Assembly: GCA_024235255.1 (NCBI GenBank) | Contig: JACKMT010000002.1 | Coordinates: forward strand, 558,001-622,000 | DNA: 64,000 nucleotides | Direction: 5' to 3' | DNA from: Chromatiaceae bacterium | GTDB taxonomy: Bacteria; Pseudomonadota; Gammaproteobacteria; Chromatiales; Chromatiaceae | Shown here: positions 8,836 through 18,042 of the stretch, piece by piece | How the letters are laid out: every line of letters starts with the position of its first letter | How positions within the stretch are numbered: the stretch's first letter is position 1 | The notes under the pieces: model-generated | Database searches by the model: none | What the model was told of the DNA's origin: nothing | Seen by the model: the letters and a program-made list of their open reading frames with translations, nothing else | Position numbers and translations under genes: made by a program

Positions 8836-9808
8836 AATCACGACCTACAACCGTAAGGAAGTACTGCGGGATCTCCTTCAGCGGCTTGCCGGGCAAACCC
8901 ACCCAGTAGACCGTTTCGAAGTCATACTGTCAGATGACGGTTCGACTGATGGACTGCTCGAAATGGTCGATGCCATGATCCCTCGGCTACCTTTTAACGT
9001 TCGGCTATTGCGGCACAAGCATAGCGGACCTGGGCACGCCCACAATTGCGGCATCCGGGCCTGCCAAGCCGAACTGGTATTGATGCTGGCGGCAGATATT
9101 CTCCCGACCCCGATGCTGGTGGCAGAGCACATACGTAGCCACCGGGAAAATCCGGCATCGACCGTTATTGTCTCAGGCAGGCTTACACAGTCCAATATGC
9201 TGCCAGACACAGTAGTCCAACAGGCTGCAAACGTTGAAGTAGAGAAAATTTTTCTGAGCCAGTCTGATCAGGTGGAGCATGGTGGTTTCTTAATCAGCAA
9301 CCTATCGTTCAAAAAAAGCTTCATGCTCGAATGCGGCATGTTTCATGAGTGGCCACCTGCATCCGGTGAAGATATTGAACTGGGCTACCGCCTGAAGAAA
9401 TCCGGAATGAAAGTAATCGAAAATGAACTGGCGCTGGGATTTCATCACCACATGGAGACATTAGCGAGCATTGCCAAGCGAGCCTATATGACTGGCTATA
9501 ACAGTCATCATTTTTCTGCTGAGGTCGACGAAGCCTGGGTTCGTAGCAGATTTGGCTCTCCGGAACCTGGCTCGGGAGCTGTTAAACGCGTGAAAGCCGC
9601 CACACGCGTCCTGCTTCGAACCCTGCTAATCAATCGCTTCACTGCGTCGTATCTTATGATTCCAGCCGTCCGGGCGGCAGAGACCAACCGTTTCCTGATA
9701 CCGGCGACACCGATTCTTATTAAAAAGATTTCGGCTTTTTACTTCAAACAGGGACTGACCGATTTTCGCGCATCGAGACCTTATACCGCACCGGATATCG
9801 ACTCCTGA
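8816..9808 (+). CDS. Family 2 glycosyltransferase
   Basis: A GT-A glycosyltransferase of 330 residues, starting IDLSIEITTYNRKEVLRDLL, with LSDDGSTDGL, the AADILPTPML segment in the DxD position, and PASGEDIELGYRLKKSG. The C-terminal His motif GFHHHMETLASIAKRAY resembles that of the GT2 at 3999, suggesting the two arose by duplication. It overlaps the preceding gene by 20 bp. It is the last plus-strand gene before the strand switch, with only 56 bp to the end of the convergent methyltransferase. Donor and acceptor are unknown. Confidence 0.87.
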   Translation: MIDLSIEITTYNRKEVLRDLLQRLAGQTHPVDRFEVILSDDGSTDGLLEMVDAMIPRLPFNVRLLRHKHSGPGHAHNCGIRACQAELVLMLAADILPTPMLVAEHIRSHRENPASTVIVSGRLTQSNMLPDTVVQQAANVEVEKIFLSQSDQVEHGGFLISNLSFKKSFMLECGMFHEWPPASGEDIELGYRLKKSGMKVIENELALGFHHHMETLASIAKRAYMTGYNSHHFSAEVDEAWVRSRFGSPEPGSGAVKRVKAATRVLLRTLLINRFTASYLMIPAVRAAETNRFLIPATPILIKKISAFYFKQGLTDFRASRPYTAPDIDS

Positions 9809-9864
9809 CACCAGAACTCCATCCATTTCTGCCGGTTACTCCGCACTGCCTTCACATTTTTTTA

Positions 9865-10851
9865 CTAACTGGCCTTCCTGCCTGAAGCCAGTAAAACCAG
9901 TCGTAAGTCCCAGCGGCCAAGTGTAAACCAGTGAATCAGCTGAGCCAGACAGTCATATCCAACATAAGCCACCCAAAACACCAAATTAGGTTTTGTATTG
10001 GAGCGATACCCGAGAATATGCTCAGGGCGAGCCTCCTCAAATCCCACTTGCTGCAATGCCTTACGTATATGCCGGGGTGTCCAATGATAATAGTGGTCGA
10101 ATGGAACCCAAGGCAGTCCATGTTCGCGCTTGGTCAGCCATTTATAGATCGGCCATAAAAATTGGAATTTTGTCTGTATCAAAGAATGAGGCAGATAGTT
10201 AGGAGTCTCAATAAAAATCATACCTCCTGGCTTAAGAATCCGGTGCAGCTCTTTCAATACTGCCAATGGGTCGGGTAGATGCTCGATGGTATGGAAAATC
10301 GTAACAACATCGAAACTTGCATCTTCTGTATCGATATTTTCAGCAGGTGATTGAATGGTTGGTACCTGATAATGCTCTCTGCCATAGGCCAGCGCATCGT
10401 CGGAATAGTCACACGCGACCGCATCGAATCCCGCGTCACGCGCCATACCCGTAAAGACGCAGGATGCTGCTCCAACATCAAGTAGACGACTGCCGGGAGA
10501 TACACGGCTCATAATAAGGCGTAACAGACGCCGGTACGAAGGCAAACGATCTGGTTCCGGTGCATAGATGAACTCGCGGCCCATTTTCTCTGACAGTCCA
10601 TTGAATGCCGGATCATAGAAACGGGTTTTCCATTCACTCGTCGGGCGCGGATTGGTGCGAATCATGCCACAGGAATCGCAGCGCACAACAACAAAATCCT
10701 CGGCAAACCAATGCTGCACCACCAACGGTGAACAGGCTTCAGAGCCACACAGGCTGCAGTCTGCTTCCTCAAGCGGACCGAAGGATGGCACCTTCATCAA
10801 CGCATCGGATGGATGGAGTTTGGAGCTTTTGTTGTCGCTGTCGTTTGCCAA
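9865..10851 (-). CDS. Class I SAM-dependent methyltransferase with N-terminal zinc-ribbon-like segment
   Basis: The C-terminal two thirds is a Rossmann methyltransferase: motif I is RLLDVGAASCVFTGMAR, then AVACDYSDDAL, then TIFHTIEHLPDPLAVLKEL and LKPGGMIFIETPNY. Before it lie two CxxC pairs (CSLCGSEAC, then CDSCGMIRTNPRP), the arrangement seen in methyltransferases that act on sugar nucleotides or glycans. It probably methylates a sugar of the exopolysaccharide. It begins 29 bp after the polymerase/ligase gene on the same strand, so the two are probably co-transcribed opposite to the main cluster. Confidence 0.82.
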   Translation of the reverse strand: MANDSDNKSSKLHPSDALMKVPSFGPLEEADCSLCGSEACSPLVVQHWFAEDFVVVRCDSCGMIRTNPRPTSEWKTRFYDPAFNGLSEKMGREFIYAPEPDRLPSYRRLLRLIMSRVSPGSRLLDVGAASCVFTGMARDAGFDAVACDYSDDALAYGREHYQVPTIQSPAENIDTEDASFDVVTIFHTIEHLPDPLAVLKELHRILKPGGMIFIETPNYLPHSLIQTKFQFLWPIYKWLTKREHGLPWVPFDHYYHWTPRHIRKALQQVGFEEARPEHILGYRSNTKPNLVFWVAYVGYDCLAQLIHWFTLGRWDLRLVLLASGRKAS

Positions 10852-10879
10852 TGGACGATTCCTTTACTCTAAATTTAAA

Positions 10880-12376
10880 TCAGCGTGGCGAATTAGGAGG
10901 CGCCTTCGGAAGTTCCTGCAAGCGTTCATCGATACGTGAAATCGCAACGCTCATCGCGATACAAACCCAATACATCATATATACCACAGGCTCACGAAAC
11001 AGCGGATCTGTAAACCCATCCAACAGATAAGCGATCAACGCACCAAATACAGCAAGTGCTAGCACACTGGTTGGTTCACTGTGTCGCCTTATAATCCGCC
11101 ACAGCCGCATAAGTGCGGCAAAAATGACGCCAAAAAAAGTGATTACACCAAACAATCCGGTTTCCGCAGCGACCCAGAGAAATACATTGTGCACCGGCAA
11201 TTCAATAACACCAGGCTTATTGTAATCATGTAATGCTTCCATGTAATTGCCAACGCCATATCCGAAAAAGAAGTGGTCTTTCCATATCGCCCATGCAACT
11301 GGAAACTGGTCGAACCGACTGGTAAGCAGTTCCGGGCCCGCCGATACGAATCGTTCTATGATCAACGGCACCCACCATGGTGAGAGAATAAGCATTAGCA
11401 ACATCAGCAACATAGTCGGCGGCAATACCTCGCGCTGACCCCACATCAAGTGTACGGCCCATATAAGCGTTAGTGAAATCGCAGCACTCAACCAAGCAGA
11501 TCGCGAAAATGAGAGAACCACAGCCACCATCGCAATGACAAATACCCCTCCCCAAAGCACTCGGTATTGCGGTCTAGTTGAGCGCGCGAATGCCACTACT
11601 AATGGAAAGGGTGCAAGCATTGCCATATAAATGCCAAAAGAGTGTGAATCGAATGTAGTACCAACGGCACGCTTAATATGTTCGATACCGGGCACAACGT
11701 ACTGGCTGCTCTCACCCACTCCACGCGACCATGCCAAGGTCAGCCATTTCCCGCTGACATACTGAAACATTCCCAAGACTGCCTCAGGCAGAATAGTAAA
11801 AAGGAAAACAATCACAATCCAGGGAAAATGGCGCAGCTCGATGTGGCGTGACAGATAAAAATAGATCAGAAAATGGTGTGTAAGGAAGTACAATCCGAAA
11901 ACAGCTGCTTTTGGCTCCGGGCTTCCCAGAATTGAAAAAATATAGGCTGCAATCAGGAGCAGCGGTAAAACATCATAGCGATGCAGTCTCGGAAATTTAC
12001 TTGTACGCATTACAGCAATATTGAAGGCCCACAGGAAATAGAGTCCGAGTAATATAATGTCCGGAAGGGCGACTGAAACGACTCCCGAGAAGCGCATGAC
12101 ACCCTTGGCGCGCGCATCGTGATCCCATGAATTGAAAAAGAACGATTTTGTAAAAGCTGCGAGCGGGATACTGCACAACAAACCGACTAACAGGAAATCC
12201 GAATACCTGCGCAAAAACATCATTGAGAAGGAAGCCAGAACCACAGCAACTACGATTACGACTATATGCTGTGTTTTCAGCGACCATAGATGATAGGCCA
12301 CAAATGCAACCAGCATCCCTGCCAATACGGTTATCACAAACCACTTCAGGCGCGACAGCATTGAACTTTGTGCCAT
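10880..12376 (-). CDS. O-antigen ligase/polymerase family membrane protein (Wzy/WaaL-like)
   Basis: A polytopic inner-membrane protein with about a dozen hydrophobic helices and the Wzy_C-type central periplasmic loop. The segment FFFGYGVGNYMEALHDYNKPGVIELPVHNVFLW fits the family pattern, with conserved His and Asn facing the periplasm. In an exopolysaccharide locus it is more likely the repeat-unit polymerase than a lipid A ligase. I chose the ATG of MAQSSMLSR at 12376, preceded by AGCGAG. An in-frame ATG 27 bp further upstream has no ribosome-binding site. No separate polymerase is present in the window. Confidence 0.8.
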   Translation of the reverse strand: MAQSSMLSRLKWFVITVLAGMLVAFVAYHLWSLKTQHIVVIVVAVVLASFSMMFLRRYSDFLLVGLLCSIPLAAFTKSFFFNSWDHDARAKGVMRFSGVVSVALPDIILLGLYFLWAFNIAVMRTSKFPRLHRYDVLPLLLIAAYIFSILGSPEPKAAVFGLYFLTHHFLIYFYLSRHIELRHFPWIVIVFLFTILPEAVLGMFQYVSGKWLTLAWSRGVGESSQYVVPGIEHIKRAVGTTFDSHSFGIYMAMLAPFPLVVAFARSTRPQYRVLWGGVFVIAMVAVVLSFSRSAWLSAAISLTLIWAVHLMWGQREVLPPTMLLMLLMLILSPWWVPLIIERFVSAGPELLTSRFDQFPVAWAIWKDHFFFGYGVGNYMEALHDYNKPGVIELPVHNVFLWVAAETGLFGVITFFGVIFAALMRLWRIIRRHSEPTSVLALAVFGALIAYLLDGFTDPLFREPVVYMMYWVCIAMSVAISRIDERLQELPKAPPNSPR

Positions 12377-12925
12377 GGCATCTCGCTTTAACCCGGCGCA
12401 CATTTAATTGACTACCGATTGTGGCGTCACGTGTTTTGTCTGTAAGAATAACCCGATAAACAGTTACCGCCGGCTGCTGCCTAGTTGCCTCGCCGGTCTT
12501 TGACAGTCTCAGGAATAATCACTTTGGAGAGTCAATTGCAGCACTTCTTACAAAAAACAGACCCCCGAAGTCTATCAGTGGATTTTAATGATTGGAAGGG
12601 ACAGGGGATACGTCAAACACGACGCTGACTGATTCTGATGAATACAAATCGCAAAGCCAATATCTGCTGTTGGCTCCTTGTGTGGTTAATGCTTCTCCAG
12701 TTGGGGGCAGAATCAGTTGAAAATTGGTCGAACTTTCCGTTTTTCATATAGTATTGGATTATAATCAGAGTACTTTCGTTCGATTGGCAAACCGATGGTT
12801 TTACAACATCTGGTTGATAACGAACTAAATCGGCTTTGGCAACAGGCGGCATAGGGATTTATCTCAATCACCCTGCTTGTCGGCGACACCTTCCGTTTAA
12901 TCCTTCAACTACGGATAACAGATTT
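12377..12925. other. Divergent intergenic region
   Basis: About 550 bp between the minus-strand polymerase gene and the plus-strand nucleotidyltransferase. Short frames occur on both strands but none has a start site, codon pattern or recognisable product. It should hold the divergent promoters for both units; I could not pick a convincing -35/-10 pair. Confidence 0.5.
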
Positions 12926-13891
12926 GTGGAAAATATTGTTGCTGTCATTCTCGCTGCAGGTCGCGGCACCCGCATGCACCCGTTTAGCACTCATTATCCA
13001 AAACCGGGCACGCTGATCTGTAACAAACCCCTCCTCCAATACTCCATTGAAACTTTTAGAGAGCTCGGTATCCGTGAAATATTTGTGGTGATAGGGCACC
13101 TGGGCCATGTACTGGCACAGAAATTCGGCGATGGCTCCTCACTTGGCGTCAAGCTACAGTATGTCGAGCAGGCACAACTGCTGGGAATCGCCTCTGCACT
13201 TGGCCAGATGGAGCCGCATATCAGCTCGCCTATGTTCGTGGCACTTGGTGATATATTCTTCAAAACCGACAATCTCTCCTCGATGATCGATTTGTATCGG
13301 CAGCGCAATGCAAGCGCGGTACTGGCGGTAAAGTACGAAAAGGACCCATCCGCAATCAGGCGGAACTTCACCATACGCTGTGATGAAACCGGCAGAGTGC
13401 GCCGCGTTATCGAAAAACCACGTTACGTCGATACAACACTCAAGGGATGCGGCCTGTACCTTTTCGACTTACCGGTTTTTGATGCTATCAGGCGCACGCC
13501 ACGAACGGCCATGCGCGACGAATATGAGATTACCGACACGATCCAGATAATGGTTGACGACAATTTACCGGTTTACACTTCGGATGTGGTTAATTGGGAT
13601 GTAAATTTATCAACTCCTGCCGATGTCTTGGTCTGCAACCTGTTCGAACTGAAGAACCGTGGCCTGGAACGGCTAATTGGGAAAAATACGAACATTCATC
13701 CGGGCGCAGAGTTATCCAATGTTATCGTTGGCGATGGCGCGATAATCAACGAACCTATAACGATCACCAACAGCGTGATTTTTCCCGGAACGGTTGTTGA
13801 TGCGAAATCGAATATCGATCGTTTTATAATCACTCCGGAACATCGAATCGACTGCAGACTTTATGCAAATGACGGAGCAATGATGGAATGA
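12926..13891 (+). CDS. NDP-sugar nucleotidyltransferase
   Basis: The enzyme joins a sugar-1-phosphate to NTP to make a nucleotide sugar. The signature VILAAGRGTRMHPFSTHYPKP sits at the N terminus with KPL downstream. FVALGDIFFK carries the metal-binding Asp, then VIEKPRY. The last 70 residues look like a short left-handed beta-helix (GKNTNIHPGAELSNVIVGDGA). I place the start at a GTG just before this signature. A TTG 90 bp upstream is in frame but would add an unconserved leader. It overlaps the epimerase gene by 4 bp (ATGA), so the two should be made together to supply one activated sugar. The exact sugar is not determinable. Confidence 0.85.
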   Translation: MENIVAVILAAGRGTRMHPFSTHYPKPGTLICNKPLLQYSIETFRELGIREIFVVIGHLGHVLAQKFGDGSSLGVKLQYVEQAQLLGIASALGQMEPHISSPMFVALGDIFFKTDNLSSMIDLYRQRNASAVLAVKYEKDPSAIRRNFTIRCDETGRVRRVIEKPRYVDTTLKGCGLYLFDLPVFDAIRRTPRTAMRDEYEITDTIQIMVDDNLPVYTSDVVNWDVNLSTPADVLVCNLFELKNRGLERLIGKNTNIHPGAELSNVIVGDGAIINEPITITNSVIFPGTVVDAKSNIDRFIITPEHRIDCRLYANDGAMME

Positions 13892-14814
13892 GTCAGAAAG
13901 CGCTGGTAACCGGAGGAGCCGGATTTATCGGGTCTCACTTGACGCGCGCCCTACTGGCACGCGGTATTGAGGTGACAGTCCTGGATGATCTTTCCATGGG
14001 AAAACGCGAAAACGTACCCGCAGACGCGCGGTTAATCGTTGGTGACGTCCGTTCGGGCGACGATGTGGCCTTGGCGCTCGAAGGCGTAGATACCGTCTTT
14101 CACGAGGCTGCACGTGTAAGCATTCGTTCCTCCATTGCGCAGTTTTACGAAGATGCTGAAATCAACCTGATGGGCACGCTGAATTTGCTGCAAAACTGCG
14201 CTCAATCCTCAGTTAGGAGATTCTTATTCGCTTCATCAATGGCGGTTTACGCGGATAGCAAAACGCCAGACCCAATTAGCGAAGATTACATTCCTGAGCC
14301 GATTTCACCTTACGGTATCGCCAAGCTGGCAGCTGAAAAATACTGCCTTGAACTCACCCGCCAAATGGATATTGATTGTCACATACTGCGTTATTTCAAT
14401 ACCTACGGCCCAGGACAGAGCGTGACGCCTTACGTCGGAGTAATCACAATTTTCATAACGCGCCTGTTGGCGGGAAAGCCGCCCAAAATTTTCGGCGATG
14501 GAGAGCAGCGCAGAGACTTTGTGCACGTCAACGATGTCGTAAACGCCAACTTGTTGGCAATGGATACATCCGAACGTTATGGCCTGTACAATGTTGGTAC
14601 AGGGCGGGCCACTTCAGTTACTGAGATTTCCAACTTACTGTGTCAACGGATTGCGCCTGATATACGCCCGGAGTACATCCCTGCCCATGCCGGTGAATTA
14701 CGCTACTCGATCGCAAATATAGATCACATCTGCAAGTCACTTGGCTACACGCCAAAAGAGTCGCTAGTTGAGCGGATTGACGAGATCATTGAAAACTGCC
14801 GTTTATCCCACTAA
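13888..14814 (+). CDS. Extended SDR NAD-dependent sugar-nucleotide epimerase/dehydratase
   Basis: It has the GxxGxxG cofactor site ALVTGGAGFIGSHLTRAL, Asp in VTVLDDLS for NAD, the active-site SSMAVYAD, and the YxxxK catalytic pair YGIAKLAAEKYC. FNTYGPGQ and GDGEQRRDFVHVNDV follow, the typical extended-SDR signature of UDP-glucose/GlcNAc 4-epimerases and relatives. Length (308 aa) is standard. It is translationally coupled to the preceding nucleotidyltransferase and ends 13 bp from the convergent RTX gene. Epimerase versus dehydratase activity cannot be separated on sequence alone. Confidence 0.87.
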   Translation: MSQKALVTGGAGFIGSHLTRALLARGIEVTVLDDLSMGKRENVPADARLIVGDVRSGDDVALALEGVDTVFHEAARVSIRSSIAQFYEDAEINLMGTLNLLQNCAQSSVRRFLFASSMAVYADSKTPDPISEDYIPEPISPYGIAKLAAEKYCLELTRQMDIDCHILRYFNTYGPGQSVTPYVGVITIFITRLLAGKPPKIFGDGEQRRDFVHVNDVVNANLLAMDTSERYGLYNVGTGRATSVTEISNLLCQRIAPDIRPEYIPAHAGELRYSIANIDHICKSLGYTPKESLVERIDEIIENCRLSH

Positions 14815-14827
14815 CAGTCACAGCAAC

Positions 14828-17050
14828 TTATTCGCTTACATCAAACTGAGAGCAGATCGGGGGAAGATCAGCTGGATTCGTGGTCAGAACGCCCAAGGGT
14901 CCAGGAGGTCCGACAGGTACGTCTTCCCAGTCGTATTTTATCTTCAAAGCCTCGAACCAACTTAGCTTGGGGGTGCCTGAATGAGAGTGCATTCCCATGT
15001 TGTTAAGCCTGCCCATTAATATGTCGGGATTCACACCGACGTCGAGAAGAAAGTTCAGGGTCTCTTGGCTGAGCGCTGCAGGATCATAGAAAGTTACATT
15101 GGATAGCAGTGTCCAGTTGACCGATTCCGGCTTCAGGCCACTCATCAACTCGGGCAGGCGCCGTACGAACGCAGCCTGTGCCTCCTGTGTGCTGTTACGG
15201 GAGTTGGGAAATCCCATCTCTGTAATGATGATCTTCTCGTTGGGATATGCCCACCGTAACCAGCTCCACCATTCCGGCGGATACTCTTCGATAGAGCCAA
15301 TGATACCCTTGTCGATCAGCCAGATCGGGTAGGTAGTGATACCCAGAAAGTCGCGTGGTCCGAGCGCATCGAGCATCGCAAACTGTTCGCACCCGCGGAA
15401 CAACGTATAGTGAAAAGAGATGCCCACATCGGTTTGCGGCGACACCTCTTTCACCAAAGCGTAGGCTTCTTGATAAAGAGTTGCAAATAACTCGAACTCT
15501 TGCCGGTTGATCCAATACATGAAATTTACTTCAGGTGAAAGGACCATTGTTTTTGGAAACTTTTCGGCAAGTGACCGAACATTGTCAAGATATAGCGCGC
15601 GTGTTGTTTCATCAGCGAATGTTGCGGGAATATCTGTCGGTGGATTTGGCTGCCCAAGAAACTGGACACCAACCTGAATGATTGTACTCATTCCCAGTTG
15701 CGCAACGACGTCCATCGCATCGAGCAAATCCGGCATTCTGTCCTGTGCCCGAAAAGAGAAGAATAGGGAAACCTGATTTGCTATTGTTTTTGCCTTCTCG
15801 AACGCACGAAAAATATCTTCGTCGGAGCTGAATGGATCATTGGCAGGATTTGCCACGATACCAAAGCGTACCGGTGAATGATCAGTGGTGATTTCGTTCT
15901 CACCTTCACCCCCGTCCAATACCGGATCGATAATGTCACCATCCAGGCGGTCATTATCCGCCTCTCCATAAAGAGAGTCACCGCCGCCTCCGCCAAACAG
16001 GAAATCAGCGCCGCTTCCCCCGCGCAACAGATCATTGCCGCCTCCACCGACAAGATTGTCGTCACCTGCTCCTCCAAACAGCTGGTCGTTGCCGAACCCT
16101 CCATCCAAACCATCATTTCCATCATTGCCCGACAGATGATCGTTACCGTCCAAACCGGCCAAAATATCATTTCCGGGGCCGCCTGCCAGCACATCATTAC
16201 CCAGGCCTCCATTCATACTATCCCGGCCGCCACCACCTTCTATGACATCATCACCAACATCACCGGAAATAGTGTCGTCACCCAATCCACCTATGAGAAT
16301 ATCGCCATCGTCACCGCCTTCTATGACATCGTCGCCAGCTCCACCATCAACCGTATCCTTGCCTCCTCCACCCTTGATATAGTCCGCGCCTGCACCACCA
16401 AACATCTTGTCCAATCCATCCGAACCGGACATGATGTCGTCTCCGTCATCTCCGTTGAGAAGGTCGTCACCTGCGCCGCCCTCCATCGAATCATTGTCCA
16501 GTCCGCCGTACAATCCATCATTTCCGGCGCCTCCGATAATAATATCCTTGCCTTCACCGCCACTAAGAAAATCGTTACCGTCATTACCCAGTAGTTGATC
16601 GTCACCCGTACCGCCAACCAGAAAATCATCGCCACGACCACCGGAGAGCTTGTCGTTACCAGCGTGACCATCCGCTGTCATGGAAACGCCGGTGCTATTG
16701 AGGATTTCGTCATCTCCGCCTTTTCCACCGACAACAATGACAGTGACATCAGCGATATTGAACAATTGCGACTCAACCTGACCGGAGGTAGAGATAGAGA
16801 CGCGTAACTGATCGATGGCTACTTCTGTAATAGTTACGATATCGGGATCGTCCGTCCCTTCAACGAGTACTTTTAATTTTTCCGCATCGTAGGAAATCCG
16901 ATCTGCAAACACGGATGGAGACACTGAGAAAAAAAGCAGTGATAAAATTAGGCACAATATCGGGGAAAAAGCCTTGTGTCGAAAACACGCATTGCCAGCA
17001 GACGCCTTTTCATTCACATCCGTTGCATAATTCAATTTTAGATACCTCAC
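14828..17050 (-). CDS. Secreted RTX-repeat protein with C-terminal clan GH-A-like glycosidase domain
   Basis: A 740-residue exported protein. Residues 1-49 form a signal peptide with an unusually long polar N region (hydrophobic core ILCLILSLLFFSV, cleavage after SVFA). Residues 50-125 are a beta-rich region. Residues about 128-382 hold roughly 27 nonapeptide RTX repeats (GGxGxDxLx) expected to fold as a Ca2+-loaded beta-roll. Residues about 393-735 look like a (beta/alpha)8 barrel, with Glu507 (LSPEVNF) as candidate acid/base and Glu611 (IIITEMGFP) as candidate nucleophile. The usual Asn before the acid/base Glu is Pro here. A glycosidase acting on the exopolysaccharide is inferred. RTX proteins normally use type I secretion with a C-terminal signal; here the signal is N-terminal. 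Confidence 0.82.
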   Translation of the reverse strand: MRYLKLNYATDVNEKASAGNACFRHKAFSPILCLILSLLFFSVSPSVFADRISYDAEKLKVLVEGTDDPDIVTITEVAIDQLRVSISTSGQVESQLFNIADVTVIVVGGKGGDDEILNSTGVSMTADGHAGNDKLSGGRGDDFLVGGTGDDQLLGNDGNDFLSGGEGKDIIIGGAGNDGLYGGLDNDSMEGGAGDDLLNGDDGDDIMSGSDGLDKMFGGAGADYIKGGGGKDTVDGGAGDDVIEGGDDGDILIGGLGDDTISGDVGDDVIEGGGGRDSMNGGLGNDVLAGGPGNDILAGLDGNDHLSGNDGNDGLDGGFGNDQLFGGAGDDNLVGGGGNDLLRGGSGADFLFGGGGGDSLYGEADNDRLDGDIIDPVLDGGEGENEITTDHSPVRFGIVANPANDPFSSDEDIFRAFEKAKTIANQVSLFFSFRAQDRMPDLLDAMDVVAQLGMSTIIQVGVQFLGQPNPPTDIPATFADETTRALYLDNVRSLAEKFPKTMVLSPEVNFMYWINRQEFELFATLYQEAYALVKEVSPQTDVGISFHYTLFRGCEQFAMLDALGPRDFLGITTYPIWLIDKGIIGSIEEYPPEWWSWLRWAYPNEKIIITEMGFPNSRNSTQEAQAAFVRRLPELMSGLKPESVNWTLLSNVTFYDPAALSQETLNFLLDVGVNPDILMGRLNNMGMHSHSGTPKLSWFEALKIKYDWEDVPVGPPGPLGVLTTNPADLPPICSQFDVSE
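15905..16669 (-). repeat. RTX nonapeptide repeat-coding tract
   Basis: About 27 in-frame 27-bp units encode GGxGxDxLx variants such as GGAGDDLLN, GGLGNDVLA and GGSGADFLF. The tract also keeps a long open frame on the opposite strand, which is a by-product of the repeat composition and not a gene. Degenerate units (GSDGLDKMF, GEADNDRLD) show it is old and not freshly expanded. Confidence 0.85.
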
Positions 17051-18042
17051 TGTCGAATCGACATTCGAAGTGCTTATCCCGCCATTTTAGAATTGCCTGG
17101 AGGTTCCGCACATGTAAATCTCATACGAGAACAACATTAACTGCTCAGTCGCCCCTCAACATCGACCCCATGGCACTACTCAAATCAGAAATACCTGAAT
17201 TAAATTAATTTAATCAGACAGTTCCGCATCATAATAAATCATGCATGCAAGTATCGTGCGGATTTTGTAATCGTTATGAATATTGCTGGCTTGGCAACGA
17301 TTTTCATTATTAACTTAACCGGAATGTAAAATTTGTTGACACCCTCCATCATGCACCTAAATCCCAAAGGAATAGAAACCGCCACCTTGAAATCAGTATA
17401 TGCGAGAAATCCCCGAACAATGAGAATTATCGTCAGCAAAAAATCAGGGGATTTACGCTAAAGCTTCGCTGGTGTAACACCGATACCAACAATATCTGTT
17501 ACGGCTGGGGCGGCCAATGCCTGTTATTAATACATTGAAAATTTCTTGCTGTGCCATCCGGCCGGATGCAGTTTGATCCGATCAGAGGGATAACTGATGC
17601 CGATTCAACGATACAGAAAGCTGCGAAATATACCTGTATTAACGGTGTGCAATTAGCGTATGAAAGAATCGTTGATGGTGAAAAAAGCGTTTTTGCATAG
17701 AACCGGCAGCATTGTTCAATGTGCTGCAGATCACGGATGGGAGAGCTAATCCCTTGAAAAACAGCTGGAATATGCCTCTTGTATGTTCGAATAATAGGTC
17801 CATAATGCAAACACTGATTAAAAAATGTGCACCTGATTGGAAACAACTGATAATAGCAACCACAGCTCTTCGAATTGAGTTTTTGTGTTACCCGGTTGTT
17901 ATATCACCGCAAAAAATTTTACTGGCGAGGTATGCAAACACATACTAGTCAGATCAGGAAGATCTGATGCACTTCCCGAAACAGTCCCAGGCAATCGCAC
18001 ACCTCGTTTTCTTTTAACGTAACAAGAATCAAAGGCTTCAAA
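17051..18042. other. Gene-poor AT-rich intergenic region
   Basis: Nearly 1 kb between the divergent RTX gene and the radical SAM gene. I see only short frames on both strands with no start signals, conserved motifs or plausible products, and no tRNA or insertion-sequence ends. It should contain the promoters for both flanking genes. It is the longest stretch without a recognised gene and is clearly AT-rich. Confidence 0.5.

Noticed and set aside
15878..16594. Plus-strand frame of Ile/Ser/Thr-rich repeats
   Set aside because: It is the complement of the RTX repeat tract; the periodicity comes from the GGxGxDxLx codons.
17051..18042. Hidden gene or insertion-sequence remnant in the 1-kb gap
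   Set aside because: No transposase-like frame, terminal inverted repeats or target duplication could be found by reading; short frames lack motifs.
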